DNA from: Bacillota bacterium
Lineage (GTDB): Bacteria; Bacillota; Clostridia; Acetivibrionales; JANLFN01
Direction of reading: 5' to 3'
Length of the DNA: 44,239 nucleotides
Assembly (NCBI GenBank): GCA_023397675.1
Contig: JAEWTV010000140.1
Span: 1 to 44,239 of the forward strand
In this document: one piece after another, positions 23,434 through 32,529 of the stretch
How the letters are laid out: every line of letters begins with the position of its first letter
Numbering within the stretch: position 1 is the first letter of the stretch
Made by a program: the position numbers and the translations under genes
The notes under the pieces: generated by a model
What the model saw: the letters and a program-made list of their open reading frames with translations, nothing else
What the model was told of the DNA's origin: nothing
Database searches by the model: none

Positions 23434-24390
23434 TTATGCAATATATAGATATCTTCTTGCATAGCCATTATCGTATAACTCTTTGCCAAATTGGTCTTCC
23501 CTCATTTTGTTTTCAAATAAGTCAAGGTTTCCTTCCCCTACAAATGCATTTTTATAACTTGGGAGAACTTTTAAGGATTTCTCATACAGTTGACGTTCAT
23601 TATCAGTGAATTCTATGTATTTAAAGGCAATATTATTTTCCTCAAGTACTCTTGCAATAGTTGTATTGCCCCACTCCAGCGTCTGTTTACCAGCAGAAGC
23701 ATCAAATAGATATTGAGAATAAAATATGTATAATCTGTTGTCTTCAATACTTTTCAAATGTCTTACAAGCTCAGACAAATGGCTGCAAAAATAAAGGCTG
23801 TCAACACAAATAGTTATACTGGGCTTCAATCCCGATTCATGTAGTTTATCCATGTCCATATTAATATAGGAGAAGTTGACATTCTTAGATTCTACAACAC
23901 TTTTACTCAACTGATCTATGCCATAACCTTTACATTTATACCTTTTTACAAGTTTAGTTAAAATGCTGCCGGAACCACAGCCCAAATCCAAAATACTGTC
24001 TTGGTGTGAAATATCTACTGAGTTAAATAAAAAGTCCAGCTGCTTTTTATCCATCATATTGAACAGATACATCCTGTAACCATATACCTCTTCGCAATAA
24101 TCGAGGTATGCCTTACTGTTTGTGAACCTACCAACTTTAATATCAAATTCCTTGTTAACCATGGCTTTACTTATTCTATCTGCTTCATTGTGCCCCTTTT
24201 CGGTAAGCACGAAGTTTTCCCCATTCTCAGCTATACACCCGTTTGTAATAAGCCATTCGATATCGGTTTCCACTTCATTTCTATCACTTACTATTTTCAA
24301 ATTATATTTAATTGTTCCGGTATTAACAACAGATTTTTTCTTTTCCAGGTTCAATATAATATACAAAAGCTTTTCATATTTTTCATTCAT
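23434..24390 (-). CDS. winged-helix / SAM-dependent methyltransferase fusion
   Basis: 318 residues. Residues 1-80 look like a winged helix (YIILNLEKKK, then DIEWLITNGCI, FVLTEKG). A class I methyltransferase domain follows, with motif I SILDLGCGSGSILTKL (about 132-147), an acidic GYGID after strand 2, and TICVDSLYF at the motif IV position. Substrate unknown; the DNA-binding-like head suggests a regulator or an enzyme that is recruited to a partner. The ATG lies 3 nt after the kinase stop, and the binding site AGGTGAA lies within the kinase gene. Last gene of the operon headed by the riboswitch and P-type ATPase. Confidence 0.8.
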   Translation of the reverse strand: MNEKYEKLLYIILNLEKKKSVVNTGTIKYNLKIVSDRNEVETDIEWLITNGCIAENGENFVLTEKGHNEADRISKAMVNKEFDIKVGRFTNSKAYLDYCEEVYGYRMYLFNMMDKKQLDFLFNSVDISHQDSILDLGCGSGSILTKLVKRYKCKGYGIDQLSKSVVESKNVNFSYINMDMDKLHESGLKPSITICVDSLYFCSHLSELVRHLKSIEDNRLYIFYSQYLFDASAGKQTLEWGNTTIARVLEENNIAFKYIEFTDNERQLYEKSLKVLPSYKNAFVGEGNLDLFENKMREDQFGKELYDNGYARRYLYIA

Positions 24391-24393
24391 TAT

Positions 24394-25134
24394 TTATTCA
24401 CCTATAAAATTATTCGCATTGACATTAAAAGCCTCAGTAAAATCCTTTTCAACTTCATCTATTGATGCATGGAAAGGCTCAATACCAAGTAGTTTTTTTA
24501 GAAATGTTTGCTGGAAATTTGTTAAAGGCAGTTCCTGATACCATGGAAGCTTTTTATGATTCTCTTTCTTGAATGATGAATAAAGCAGATACAAAAAGAA
24601 ATCTCCAAGGTATGAAAAGTCCACGTCAAAACGATATCTGTCATTATTTGCCCAGCGTGCCAGGCCAAAATCAACCAGATATACTTTTCCATTATCAATC
24701 AAAACATTTGGAATTCTTATGTCTCTGTGAACAACACCATTTTTGTGAAGATATTTTACAATATTAATCAATTGGGTACCAATATTAAAAAACTCCTGAT
24801 TATCAAACCTGTGTTTTTGTTTGAAAAGAAGCTCCTTCACTGTCGCCCCATGTTTGTATTCAAGGACAAATGCATATAAGCCCTTTTCATTTATAACTCC
24901 AAGAAGCTCTGGTATTGAAGTGTGTTTGAGCTGTGAAAGTATAACCGCTTCATGCTCATTCTTTTCCTTATTCTTTTTAAAAATACCAGGCTTGAAACGC
25001 TTGATTATTACCATCACACCTGTATTGGAATGTGCTAAAAAACACATTCCATATCTTCCTTCTCCAACAGGTTTGATAATTGTATAATCCTTATATGTTT
25101 TACCGCAGTATTTACTTGCATTAAGTAGAAGCAT
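24394..25134 (-). CDS. Hanks-type Ser/Thr protein kinase, compact
   Basis: 246 residues, soluble, kinase domain only. Gly loop VGEGRYG (23-29), Lys45 in IIKRF, catalytic HRDIRIPN (136-143) and metal-binding DFG (155-157) are all intact, so it should be active. The C-lobe is short and has no clear APE motif, and there are no PASTA or membrane segments, unlike PrkC. The size and build recall Bacillus YbdM. It lies 3 nt after the zinc-ribbon gene and 3 nt before the methyltransferase gene. Possible substrates are its operon neighbours, the ATPase or the methyltransferase; that is inference. Confidence 0.9.
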   Translation of the reverse strand: MLLLNASKYCGKTYKDYTIIKPVGEGRYGMCFLAHSNTGVMVIIKRFKPGIFKKNKEKNEHEAVILSQLKHTSIPELLGVINEKGLYAFVLEYKHGATVKELLFKQKHRFDNQEFFNIGTQLINIVKYLHKNGVVHRDIRIPNVLIDNGKVYLVDFGLARWANNDRYRFDVDFSYLGDFFLYLLYSSFKKENHKKLPWYQELPLTNFQQTFLKKLLGIEPFHASIDEVEKDFTEAFNVNANNFIGE

Positions 25135-25137
25135 ATA

Positions 25138-25548
25138 TTATCCGTCTATTTTCATTCCGCAGCCCATGCAGAACTTGGCATTCGCCGGTAATTTCTCTCC
25201 GCATCTCAGACAAAACTGAACACTGTTAACCTTTTCCCCACACTGTAAGCAGAACTTTGAGCCGGCAGGTATCTGGGAATTACATTTGCTGCAGGTCATA
25301 GTATTCTGGCTTGCAGGCTGTTGCTGTGGAGGCTGTTGCTGCGGAGGCTGCTGTACAGGAGGCTGTTCATAGTATTGTGGTGGATATTGCGGAGGATACT
25401 GTGGCGGATATGGGTTAACATAATGGCCATGTGAATGAGAACTGAAAACCTCAAACATATCACCTAAAAAGCCATTTCTCTGGTAATGGTTGCTTCCATA
25501 ATTTCCATGCCTGTAATGTCCTTTTGAAGATAATGAAAAAAAGCTCAT
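25138..25548 (-). CDS. double zinc-ribbon protein with Pro/Gln-rich linker
   Basis: 136 residues. N-terminal ~45 residues rich in His, Gly, Tyr and Ser (several HGH/HYR clusters that might bind metal), then a low-complexity PPQY and PPQQQ region (about 50-85), then four CxxC knuckles (CSKC, CLQC, CLRC, CMGC) forming two zinc ribbons. The ATG at 25548 is used; a GTG nine bases earlier overlaps the AAAGGAG site. No catalytic motif. It sits between the ATPase and kinase genes and could be a metal-sensing or scaffold protein. The His-rich head is notable next to a likely Ni/Co riboswitch. Confidence 0.85.
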   Translation of the reverse strand: MSFFSLSSKGHYRHGNYGSNHYQRNGFLGDMFEVFSSHSHGHYVNPYPPQYPPQYPPQYYEQPPVQQPPQQQPPQQQPASQNTMTCSKCNSQIPAGSKFCLQCGEKVNSVQFCLRCGEKLPANAKFCMGCGMKIDG

Positions 25549-25578
25549 TAAATTCACTCCTTTATTTATATTATTAAT

Positions 25579-28119
25579 TTATTTTTTTTTGTTTCTTAAA
25601 TATTTACCAAACTTAACAAATTCATACCACATAACTGCAACAATCGAAATCCCAAGCACCAAAAGCAACTGCATAATGGATAAAGGTGCCAGTTTGATAA
25701 TTGTATTCAGTGGAGAGTAAATCATAACAAACAATCCCATAAGAGTACCAATGTTTACTATCCACATAACTTTGTCTTTTATCATCTGCTTAAAGGACCT
25801 GAAAGCAAAATTTGTATTCGAACTGTTTACCTGAACTAAAAACAAGTTTGACAGAAGAATTATTGCCAAGCCCATTGTACGAGCAATAGCAGCATTTCCC
25901 GTGTTATTGTCAAGAACTGCAAAGTAAGTTCCGAATGAAGCTGCAAAAATCATCAGTCCTTGCAGTATACTCTTTGTGAGAGATTTTGCATTCAATAACT
26001 TCTCTCCCGGATTTCTCGGTGCACGGTCCATAATATCTTCTTCTGCAGGCTGCCGTTCCAAAACAATTGAGCATGTAGGGTCTATTACCAATTCAAGCAG
26101 AACTACATGCAAAGGGAGCAGCATAAGCCCTACAGGACTAACACCAAGCAGCGGTGCCAAAAGTGAAGCAAATGCAATAGGTATGTGGATGGTAAAAACA
26201 TATCCTACTGCTTTTCTAATATTATCGTAAATTCGTCTGCCATCTTTAATAGTATCGACGATAGTTGAGAAATTGTCATCCAAAAGTATCAAATCTGCTG
26301 CTTCTCTTGATACTTCCGATCCTCGTTTGCCCATTGCTATTCCAATATCTGCATATTTTAAAGCCGGAGCATCATTTACCCCATCACCAGTCATTGCAAC
26401 AACTTCACCATTTTCCTTGAAGGCTTTTACTATACGCATTTTATGTTCCGGAACAACACGGGAGAAAATACTCACATCACGAATTTTTTCCCTTAACTCT
26501 TCATCTGACATTTTATTCAGCTGATCGCCTGTAATAATTTTATCACTGTTCGTCATACCTATCTGTTTTGCAATAGAACTTGCCGTAATTCCATTGTCGC
26601 CTGTTATCATAACAACTCTTACGCCTGCTCTGGTGCATTTTTTTATATCTTCTTTCACTGATTCTCTTGGAGGATCGGCAAGTCCTACCATACCACATAA
26701 TTGCAAATTGCATTCAGTAAGTAAGACTGGAATGCTTTCAATATCATTGACTCTCATTTGTGCTACAGCTATAACACGCAAACCTTTTTGCGACATTTCG
26801 AGTATTTTTTCTTCTGCCTGTTTTCTTTCATTGTCAGTAAGACTGCATATTGTCAATATCCGTTCCGGTGAGCCTTTGGCGGCAATGATTATATTGTCTT
26901 GCCATTTCCAGACGTGGCCCATCATTTTTGTTTCATTAGTAAACGGATACTCCGTTATAAGTTCTCCATTAAAAAGGTAATCCCTTGTAATATCAAGACT
27001 TTCGCAATATAACAGCATTGCTTTTTCCATAGGGTCATATGCATCAGTCTCACAACCCATACCCATTATTTCACAAAGCTTTTTGGTATCATTTTCAACG
27101 GACCATACATCTCTGACGGTCATTTGATTCATTGTAATTGTGCCTGTTTTATCAACACAGAGTACAGAAACTGCGCCAAGAGTTTCAACAGACGGCAATT
27201 TACGCACAAGAGATTGTTTCTTTGCTAAACGCCATGCTCCCATTGATAAGAATACAGTTAAAATTACAGGAAATTCCTCTGGTATCATGGCCATTGCAAG
27301 CGTAATTCCAGATAAAATACTTTCAACTATTCTGTCCTTAAAAACATGGTCAGGAATATTCAGATAGGTTATCGCACTGACAAGAGCAAAAAACACGGCT
27401 GCAATACCAGCACAAAGCATAATAAGCTTTCCTGTCTGTTTTTGAAGAGGGGTTGGATTATCAGGCGCTGATGCAACATTCATACCTATCTTGCCATATT
27501 CTGTAGCTGCGCCGATTTTATCTACCAGTATAGTTGCACTACCTTGGGTAACCAAAGTTCCGGCATAACAATAGTCTTTTCTCCAATAGTCAGAATTTCC
27601 TTCATCAGCGTTTTGAGTTGTTACTTTCCAAACCCCTTCAGCTTCTCCTGTTAACGATGATTCATCCACACAGAGATCGCTGCATTTTATCACTTCTCCA
27701 TCTGCCGGAATTTTAACTCCCTCTGCCACAAGCATTAAGTCACCTGGAACCAAATCTGAACTATTAATTGTTTTTTCTTCTCCATCGCGGATAACTTTAA
27801 TATGAGGAGCCGATAAATCTTTAAGTGCGCTTAGTGTCTTGTCGGTTTTCCATTCCTGAATAACATCAATGCTTATAATTCCTAGAACAAAAACAAGCAT
27901 GATTAACCCGTCACGAGGTTCACCTAAAATAAAATAGATAACTGCGGCAACAATAAGGAGCAAGAACATCGGCTCAGAAATGACTTCAAGTATTTTATGA
28001 AGAAAGCTTTCTTTTTTTTCGGGAGTGAGTTCGTTTTTACCGAATTGCTCCTGGAGTTGTTTTGCTTTGGAACTCGTAAGCCCTTGAGGCACAGCAGCTA
28101 TTTTTTCTTTTACTGTCAT
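25579..28119 (-). CDS. P-type cation-transporting ATPase (P2-like)
   Basis: 846 residues. An N-terminal cation-ATPase domain is followed by the actuator motif SLTGEA (about 155-160), M4 motif IPEEFPV (about 279-285), phosphorylation site DKTGT (Asp323), the nucleotide-binding domain with KGSPER, TGDGVNDAPALK, and C-terminal helices. No CPC/SPC metal motif is present in M4, so it is not a P1B heavy-metal pump of the usual kind; PEEFP replaces the Ca-pump PEGLP. ATG at 28119 behind GTGAGGG is chosen; an upstream reading-frame extension overlaps the leader. The riboswitch suggests export of a transition metal such as Ni or Co, but Ca or Mn is possible. Confidence 0.92.
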   Translation of the reverse strand: MTVKEKIAAVPQGLTSSKAKQLQEQFGKNELTPEKKESFLHKILEVISEPMFLLLIVAAVIYFILGEPRDGLIMLVFVLGIISIDVIQEWKTDKTLSALKDLSAPHIKVIRDGEEKTINSSDLVPGDLMLVAEGVKIPADGEVIKCSDLCVDESSLTGEAEGVWKVTTQNADEGNSDYWRKDYCYAGTLVTQGSATILVDKIGAATEYGKIGMNVASAPDNPTPLQKQTGKLIMLCAGIAAVFFALVSAITYLNIPDHVFKDRIVESILSGITLAMAMIPEEFPVILTVFLSMGAWRLAKKQSLVRKLPSVETLGAVSVLCVDKTGTITMNQMTVRDVWSVENDTKKLCEIMGMGCETDAYDPMEKAMLLYCESLDITRDYLFNGELITEYPFTNETKMMGHVWKWQDNIIIAAKGSPERILTICSLTDNERKQAEEKILEMSQKGLRVIAVAQMRVNDIESIPVLLTECNLQLCGMVGLADPPRESVKEDIKKCTRAGVRVVMITGDNGITASSIAKQIGMTNSDKIITGDQLNKMSDEELREKIRDVSIFSRVVPEHKMRIVKAFKENGEVVAMTGDGVNDAPALKYADIGIAMGKRGSEVSREAADLILLDDNFSTIVDTIKDGRRIYDNIRKAVGYVFTIHIPIAFASLLAPLLGVSPVGLMLLPLHVVLLELVIDPTCSIVLERQPAEEDIMDRAPRNPGEKLLNAKSLTKSILQGLMIFAASFGTYFAVLDNNTGNAAIARTMGLAIILLSNLFLVQVNSSNTNFAFRSFKQMIKDKVMWIVNIGTLMGLFVMIYSPLNTIIKLAPLSIMQLLLVLGISIVAVMWYEFVKFGKYLRNKKK

Positions 28120-28206
28120 AGTTGTTACCCTCACTTTATGCACTATGGCATTTAGTTTGATAGCTCTATGGCATTGCAATTTCCCAGTTACTATTCAACG
28201 AGTAGC

Positions 28207-28247
28207 TACAAAAATACCCGTAGAACATTTTCTGTCCCACAGGTATT
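28207..28247 (-). terminator. riboswitch-linked terminator ahead of the P-type ATPase
   Basis: A long 15-bp stem (with three G-U pairs) is formed by 28213-28227 and 28233-28247 around a 5-nt loop, followed by T residues on the minus strand. One arm contains the last conserved strand of the aptamer (CCTGTGGGACA), so ligand binding and termination exclude each other: an ON switch. Confidence 0.8.
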
Positions 28248-28328
28248 ATTAACATCCCTGTTGCCTATTCAAGGCCCAGCCCCACGAACCTGTTTACCAA
28301 GTTCATCGCCTGCTCAGTTTGTACTGTA
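28232..28328 (-). promoter_or_regulatory. probable NiCo (czcD-type) riboswitch
   Basis: The leader folds as a four-way junction: GAACTTG-loop-CAGGTTC, then GCCT-loop-AGGC, then ACAGG-loop-CCTGT, closed by outer strands, with junction segments ACTGAGCAGGCGATGA, GTGGGGCTG and GTGGGACAG. This matches my recollection of the NiCo riboswitch that senses nickel and cobalt and controls efflux genes, including P-type ATPases. The overlap with the terminator fits its known ON-switch mechanism. I could not run a covariance search. Confidence 0.7.
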
Positions 28329-28359
28329 GATTTGTATGCAGTGCAAAGAGATTAGTTTA

Positions 28360-28388
28360 AATTTATCATACGTACTAGTATATGTCAA
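28360..28388 (-). promoter_or_regulatory. promoter of the riboswitch-ATPase operon
   Basis: Minus-strand TTGACA at 28383-28388 and extended -10 TG-A-TAAATT (hexamer 28360-28365) with a 17-bp spacer. Transcription would start near 28353, about 25 nt before the aptamer. Confidence 0.7.
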
Positions 28389-28427
28389 TGTATAGCATTT
28401 ATATAGTGAAGCAATTCGTATTACTAC

Positions 28428-29303
28428 TTATTTAACAGGTATATAAATTTCCATTTGTGATAGCTCATTATCATAGCCAAGGTAACGTTCATCATAAAAC
28501 TCAAAGTCATCCCTTATATCCAGTTCGACTCCCGAGCATAACACCCATGTACCCCAGATGTATTCATAGGTCATTCCTAGTTTATTAAGCCTTCCCTTAT
28601 GCGTAAATACCGCATATTTACCTCCGGTCAAAAGTTTTTTGACCATACCCCCGGGTATATCTTCAAACCTTGTAACCTCAACTCCAACAATCTCAGAGGA
28701 CTCTGTATTTTCATCAAATTTGCTCATGTCAAAATCAGGATCAACCTCACATATCCCATAGCCCCTGATTTCTTCAGTACGGTATTTAATTTCAGTAATA
28801 CGCGGGTTAAATGTTTTCCACATATTTGGACGGTTATTAAACCTTAATGAACTCTTGCCTGATTGCCCCACAATCATTGTTTCAGGTACCGTTTTGAATT
28901 CAGGCTGCAGGGTCAACCCACTGCTTAAATGCATTAAATTCATTGGCGTAAGCTGTTTTCTGTTTCCCAAAAAAGAGTCAATTCTGTTTTTTCTATATGT
29001 ACCAGGTGAAATTCTATATAGTTTTTTAAATGCACGGTTGAAGGCTTCCTGGGATTCAAACTGATACCTTACTGCAATATCAATTATTTTAACGTCGGAA
29101 TACATGAGATCATAAGCCGCCTGAGCCAATCTTCTTGATCTTATATAATTTCCTATTGTTTCACCTGTCACAGCCTCGAATACCCGGTGAAAATGATAAT
29201 AGGAGTAGCCGGCAACGCCAGCTACATCCTCAGTTTTTATATCATCACACAGATTTGCTTCGATAAAAAGTATTGCTTTTTCAAGCTGTTCAAGATAGTT
29301 CAT
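28428..29303 (-). CDS. AraC family regulator with GyrI-like effector domain
   Basis: 291 residues. The N-terminal AraC double helix-turn-helix (about 5-105) has VAGVAGYSYYHFHRVFEAVTGETIGNYIRSRRL cut here to VAGVAGYSYYHFHRVF, and ISPGTYRK near its end. The C-terminal ~155 residues form a GyrI-like small-molecule-binding domain (Rob/BmrR-like), ending in the typical MEIYIPV strand. Such proteins respond to hydrophobic or cationic compounds. ATG start behind AAGGTGA. It lies 14 nt after the C45-type gene on the same strand, so the two are probably co-transcribed. Targets are not visible; it does not face a promoter of its own. Confidence 0.92.
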   Translation of the reverse strand: MNYLEQLEKAILFIEANLCDDIKTEDVAGVAGYSYYHFHRVFEAVTGETIGNYIRSRRLAQAAYDLMYSDVKIIDIAVRYQFESQEAFNRAFKKLYRISPGTYRKNRIDSFLGNRKQLTPMNLMHLSSGLTLQPEFKTVPETMIVGQSGKSSLRFNNRPNMWKTFNPRITEIKYRTEEIRGYGICEVDPDFDMSKFDENTESSEIVGVEVTRFEDIPGGMVKKLLTGGKYAVFTHKGRLNKLGMTYEYIWGTWVLCSGVELDIRDDFEFYDERYLGYDNELSQMEIYIPVK

Positions 29304-29317
29304 AGTATCACCTTAAT

Positions 29318-30415
29318 TTATATCATATCATAAAATCCGGCAGGTGATTTTTCTCTTTCCATCTTTACAGGATAAACCTGCTGTTTAATTTCACCGTCAA
29401 CCTTAAATATATGCCAGTTGTTTAATGCAGGTGAGCTGAAACATACTTCTACTGTGCCTTCAGTAATGTCAAATATCATACCCCTTAAGTTTCCGAAGAA
29501 ATCATCGTAATAATGACAGCATAATCCTTCAGGGTACTTTGTAGATAAAAGCTTTTTTAAATCTTCCTTATATATTTTATCTTTACTTCCAAGAGTTTGA
29601 TTTATAAGTTCATATCTTGTCACCGAATTCCTCATGTTAAGCGGAGAAAACTGTTTAAGCTCCGGCAGATGAATATGGTTTGTTGAACAGATGAACTGTT
29701 CTTTTGATCTTGAATCTAATCTCTTAATAGCTTTCTTTCCATCAAAGCTTTCAATAAGAGCTGCATTTCCTTTCGGATCAGCTACAATCATATTTATGTC
29801 AAATGCTATAGGCATTTCCATCGATAACTTCACAACCTCATCAACATCTTTACAATTTTCAAGGACTGATCTTATTACAGCCCAGAATTGCAGACCGGTT
29901 ATAACAGGTTTTTTAGGACAACCAAAGTTTCCTACAGGCATTCCAGATGAGCTTTGACTCACAGCAAGTCCATACTCATTCATACCATCAGCGCGCCCGA
30001 ATTCAGCAACCGCTGAGCTGATATGAGCATATCTGCCTTTAACTCTTGTTGTTGTAAGAACCATACCTTCCATTTTGTCAGAAAAATCATAATTTCTTGC
30101 CATCATTACATGTCCGTTGCTTGATTTGGAAGGAAGCACGGCCATCTGACTGCAGCCCGGTTTCAGGTATGACATTGCATAGTAAAATACACGGTTTACC
30201 GGAACCTTAAGAACATCCGCAAAACCTTGTACTTCTTCTTTAATACCTGGGCAGAATTCATCAAACAGTTTATATACCTGTGATTCTTCCTGCTTTGAAA
30301 AAGCATCCTCATTCAAAATCAATCCTGGAAAACCGGCTCTCATTTTCCCCATCTGCTTGCCAATCTCGTAATTGTTTCCTTCAAGAAGTATATGATAGGC
30401 TTGTTTTTGTTCCAT
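29318..30415 (-). CDS. C45-type Ntn-hydrolase / acyltransferase-like protein
   Basis: 365 residues of the choloylglycine hydrolase / acyl-CoA:6-aminopenicillanate acyltransferase superfamily. Cys88 in LKPGCSQMAV is the likely self-processing N-terminal nucleophile of the mature chain; MMARNYDFS (about 110) and FGRADGMNEYGLAVSQSS (about 145-160) follow as in the family. No signal peptide is seen. The ATG at 30415 is used, behind GGGGGATAAAA; a TTG 15 nt upstream lies in the binding site. Substrate could be a linear amide, bile-salt-like conjugate or N-acyl compound. It precedes the AraC-GyrI regulator gene by 14 nt. Confidence 0.8.
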   Translation of the reverse strand: MEQKQAYHILLEGNNYEIGKQMGKMRAGFPGLILNEDAFSKQEESQVYKLFDEFCPGIKEEVQGFADVLKVPVNRVFYYAMSYLKPGCSQMAVLPSKSSNGHVMMARNYDFSDKMEGMVLTTTRVKGRYAHISSAVAEFGRADGMNEYGLAVSQSSSGMPVGNFGCPKKPVITGLQFWAVIRSVLENCKDVDEVVKLSMEMPIAFDINMIVADPKGNAALIESFDGKKAIKRLDSRSKEQFICSTNHIHLPELKQFSPLNMRNSVTRYELINQTLGSKDKIYKEDLKKLLSTKYPEGLCCHYYDDFFGNLRGMIFDITEGTVEVCFSSPALNNWHIFKVDGEIKQQVYPVKMEREKSPAGFYDMI

Positions 30416-30524
30416 AGTTTTATCCCCCAATCAATTATTTACTAAATCTAAATTAACAGATAATTAATGAGGTTTTTTGATATTTTCTGCCGTTTTAACG
30501 ACTGTTTTATAATTCTTTTTAGCA

Positions 30525-30560
30525 AAACAAAAACACCTTCTGTTATAAAGGTGTTTTTGA
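30525..30560 (-). terminator. terminator of chemoreceptor A
   Basis: Arms AAACACCTT (30531-30539) and AAGGTGTTT (30548-30556) with T-runs on both sides, 10-45 nt after the receptor stop codon. Confidence 0.88.
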
Positions 30561-30570
30561 ATTATTATTA

Positions 30571-32328
30571 TTAAACTGAAAATTTGGAAACGGTTTTATT
30601 TAGGGTATCTGCACCATTTTTACCTGAATCAATATGCTTTAAAATATTATTTGCTTTTGTTACTACATCTGTAGTACGTTCAGCAATATTCGTCGTACCT
30701 GAAGCACCTTCACTTGATGCTTCGGAGATTTCATTTATTGCTTTCATAAGTTCTGTTATTGATGCATGTAATTCCTCTGAAGTAGCACTTAAGTCTGTTA
30801 CCATCCTGTCAATTACTAGAGAATCCTGACTGTACTTGTCGGTTGATTCAAGCATCAGCTTATAGTCATTCACTACATTTATTCCAACAAACCTGAGAAG
30901 GTTTTTTGAATTGTCTGAAAGCTCACCGACTGAATTTACAACCTTTTGAGTTATGGACTGGATTTCGGATACCGTCTTTTTAGAATCTTCAGCAAGCTTT
31001 TGTATTTCACTCGCTACAACTGCAAACCCTTTTCCTGCCTCGCCAGCTCTTGCAGCTTCAATTGTTGCATTTAATGCAAGTAAATTGGTTTGGGAAGTTA
31101 TTTGAAGTATTGCATCAGCAAGCAGGTTTATACGTCCAACAGAGTCAATAGATTCATTTATGGATAACTCAAGTTTACCTCTAACATCGTCAAATATGTT
31201 TTCTCCATTCTCAAATGATTCCTTAAAACTCTTATGAAGGTCATTAGCCATATTATTTATTTCGTTTGCTTTCCTTGCACCTTCCTGTGCTTTATCAGCC
31301 ACTACCGCCACTGCGTTTTCTATTTCGGTTGCAGTAGCATTCATTTGCTGGGTGGAAGCAGCTGTTTGTTCAGTACCGGCAGCCAGCTGTTCCGTAGTAG
31401 AAGATATCTCCTCAATATTGTTAACAAGGTTTCCCATGTTGGAATCAACTTCTTTAAGTATAGAATTTAATCCAGAAGCTTCTGATACAACATTTCTTAT
31501 AATATTGCGGAATTCTTCTCTTGTCTTTAATTCAGCCTTTATAATAGATGCAAATTCATCTTTTTCATCTTTAAATTTATCAAACCCACTTTCACTTTTT
31601 AAATCAAAATCAGATGTCATACCGATAAGCTTTAAAGTAGCCTTGGTTCTTCTGCTTATATTTATTGAATTAATAATTCCAGCAAGAAGTGATATTATCA
31701 CAAATATTACTCCGAGTATAGCTATCATAAACTTTGTATTGGATACTGTTTTATTACTTTCTGCAATAGCATCCTTTGAGTAGTCTTCCATTACCTCTTC
31801 AATCTGGTTTATGTTTTCACGTGTTTTCTCAAACATAGCATTAAACTGTGTTTTATCGGCAAGGACATTTTTCTCTTTGTCAAACAGCTTTTGCCAAGAA
31901 GAAAAATCTGAGCTAAAATCATTAAACAATTGCTCCAGAGACTTTTTAGAATCTTTATGAGTGTATTTAGCAAATTCTTTCGAATTAGCGGTTATAATTT
32001 CTTTTGCTTGGTTTACCCTATCTTGGGTCTGTTGCAGATTTTCCTCAAATGAAGCCTTTGCTTTTTTTATACCCTCAGGATTCTGACTGCTTTGCATGTC
32101 CATTTCAGCTACAAGCGCCTGGTAAAAATCCCTGTCTGCATTCAGCAGAAGCTGCGAAGTCTGATTAGCTTCAGTATGAAGCTTTTTTATAAGATTGTCT
32201 GAGTTATTTTGCATATAAATCTGTGATACTGCTGAAATAATAAGTAATGCAATCAAGCTTATTATCACAGGTACAAAAATTTTAATTTTTAACTTAATAT
32301 TGTTATACTTTAGTCCTTTCAAATTCAT
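30571..32328 (-). CDS. methyl-accepting chemotaxis protein A (4HB sensor)
   Basis: 585 residues. Membrane helices near 15-38 and 200-222 enclose a ~160-residue helical external domain of the four-helix-bundle type. The cytoplasmic part lacks an obvious HAMP motif and has the signalling tip LQITSQTNLLALNATIEAARAGEAGKGFAVVASEI, cut here to SQTNLLALNATIEAARAGEA. The last 250 residues are clearly paralogous to chemoreceptor B at 32861-34564, including the unusual INVVNDYKLML/QQVIKDYDSFV insert. ATG behind GGAGGAT. Monocistronic, with a terminator downstream. The upstream region carries a decayed GGDEF gene, as expected if the receptor plus its divergent neighbour were duplicated together. Confidence 0.93.
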   Translation of the reverse strand: MNLKGLKYNNIKLKIKIFVPVIISLIALLIISAVSQIYMQNNSDNLIKKLHTEANQTSQLLLNADRDFYQALVAEMDMQSSQNPEGIKKAKASFEENLQQTQDRVNQAKEIITANSKEFAKYTHKDSKKSLEQLFNDFSSDFSSWQKLFDKEKNVLADKTQFNAMFEKTRENINQIEEVMEDYSKDAIAESNKTVSNTKFMIAILGVIFVIISLLAGIINSINISRRTKATLKLIGMTSDFDLKSESGFDKFKDEKDEFASIIKAELKTREEFRNIIRNVVSEASGLNSILKEVDSNMGNLVNNIEEISSTTEQLAAGTEQTAASTQQMNATATEIENAVAVVADKAQEGARKANEINNMANDLHKSFKESFENGENIFDDVRGKLELSINESIDSVGRINLLADAILQITSQTNLLALNATIEAARAGEAGKGFAVVASEIQKLAEDSKKTVSEIQSITQKVVNSVGELSDNSKNLLRFVGINVVNDYKLMLESTDKYSQDSLVIDRMVTDLSATSEELHASITELMKAINEISEASSEGASGTTNIAERTTDVVTKANNILKHIDSGKNGADTLNKTVSKFSV

Positions 32329-32529
32329 AGTTAATTATCCTCCATTTTGTTTTTTCAATGTTTATAAATTTGTATTAAATAATGAAACTCTTCTGCTGCT
32401 GGTATTTAGAAATATTTGTAATACTATTTTTATACCTCCGTAATTATTTTTGAAACATCTAATGCGAAAAAAATTATTCCCAGGTTGTATTAACACAATT
32501 TAACATAAAATCAATAATTATACTCCAAA

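Noticed and set aside
25579..28119. P1B-type heavy-metal ATPase
   Set aside because: The M4 motif is PEEFP, not CPC/SPC/CPx, and there is no N-terminal CxxC metal-binding domain, so the pump is P2-like despite the metal-riboswitch context.
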